Shown here: positions 63,961 through 64,000 of the stretch, piece by piece
Numbering within the stretch: the first letter of the stretch is position 1
Layout of the letters: every line of letters begins with the position of its first letter
DNA from: Streptomyces sp. Tu6071
Lineage (GTDB): Bacteria; Actinomycetota; Actinomycetes; Streptomycetales; Streptomycetaceae
Length of the DNA: 64,000 nt
Direction of reading: 5' to 3'
NCBI RefSeq assembly: GCF_000213055.1
Contig: NZ_CM001165.1
Span: 4,982,945-5,046,944 of the forward strand
Made by a program: the position numbers and the translations under genes
Notes under the pieces: generated by a model
Database searches by the model: none
Seen by the model: only the letters and a program-made list of their open reading frames with translations
What the model was told of the DNA's origin: nothing

Positions 63961-64000
63961 CCCCCACGGGCCGGCACGACCCGGGCCCCGCCCGCTCCCT
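63961..64000. other. End of window after the glucanase
   Basis: Forty bases of GC-rich sequence with no visible feature. Confidence 0.3.

Overview
The window is high-GC actinobacterial DNA and almost certainly comes from a Streptomyces chromosome. The signs are a third codon position that is nearly always G or C, many GTG starts, many apparently leaderless starts (a TAnnnT -10 box 6-8 nt before the start codon), and typical streptomycete families: GTP-dependent PEP carboxykinase, XRE/DUF397 clusters, a prim-pol-like protein beside tRNA-Lys, LacI/TetR/MarR regulators and a secreted GH87-type glucanase. Product names rest on motifs and remembered families; no database search was run.

Layout. 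1-6139 looks like an accessory island with visibly poorer GC3. It carries a 386-aa protein with a C-terminal DUF559/Vsr-like nuclease motif (364), a DUF5677-like protein (2291), a HEPN-type protein with an RNAAYH motif (3161-4135), a frameshifted 'YHFT' gene (4340-4766) and a second nuclease-motif protein (4930). The island ends inside a YyaL-type thioredoxin-domain gene. At 6120-6139 a 20-nt AT-rich insert breaks the CxxC-coding segment, and codon usage changes abruptly there. From 6140 the sequence is core-like: a Mut7-C protein and a hemolysin III homologue separated by a consensus DnaA box, pckG, a small conserved protein, alaA-type aminotransferase, a GGDEF-EAL protein with a frameshift and a low-complexity insert, an M6-type protease, tRNA-Lys and a prim-pol-like protein.

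21.8-26.0 kb holds a translationally coupled set: a RecB/Cas4-like nuclease, a 530-aa protein of unknown function and an SF1 helicase. It lies just downstream of a PAP2 membrane protein. 27.3-32.7 kb holds a histidine phosphatase, a TPR/XRE regulator divergent from a small protein, a spermidine-synthase-like protein, an orphan response regulator and a CsbD protein. 32.8-37.9 kb is an aspartate-decarboxylase/aspartate:alanine-exchanger operon (aspD plus two AspT paralogues) preceded by a 10-codon mini-ORF; a LacI regulator is divergent from it. 39.6-46 kb holds an endonuclease III/LigD-phosphoesterase pair, MarR plus an MFS exporter, TetR plus DUF4267, a CrcB (fluoride channel) pair and msrA. 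46.4-48.4 kb is a TetR-type operon behind two TTGAAC-NN-GTTCAA palindromes.

48.5-52.6 kb holds an NAD(P)H-binding protein, a TOPRIM protein, a VOC protein and a GMC oxidoreductase. 52.7-57.1 kb is an XRE/DUF397 cluster with a ~580-bp tandem duplication and an RCC1-repeat protein. The end holds a metallo-beta-lactamase-fold protein, a CGNR regulator running into a 93/94-bp tandem repeat, a GNAT enzyme and the GH87-like glucanase.

The best candidates for something undescribed are the defence-like island with its junction in the yyaL gene and the nuclease/unknown/helicase operon.
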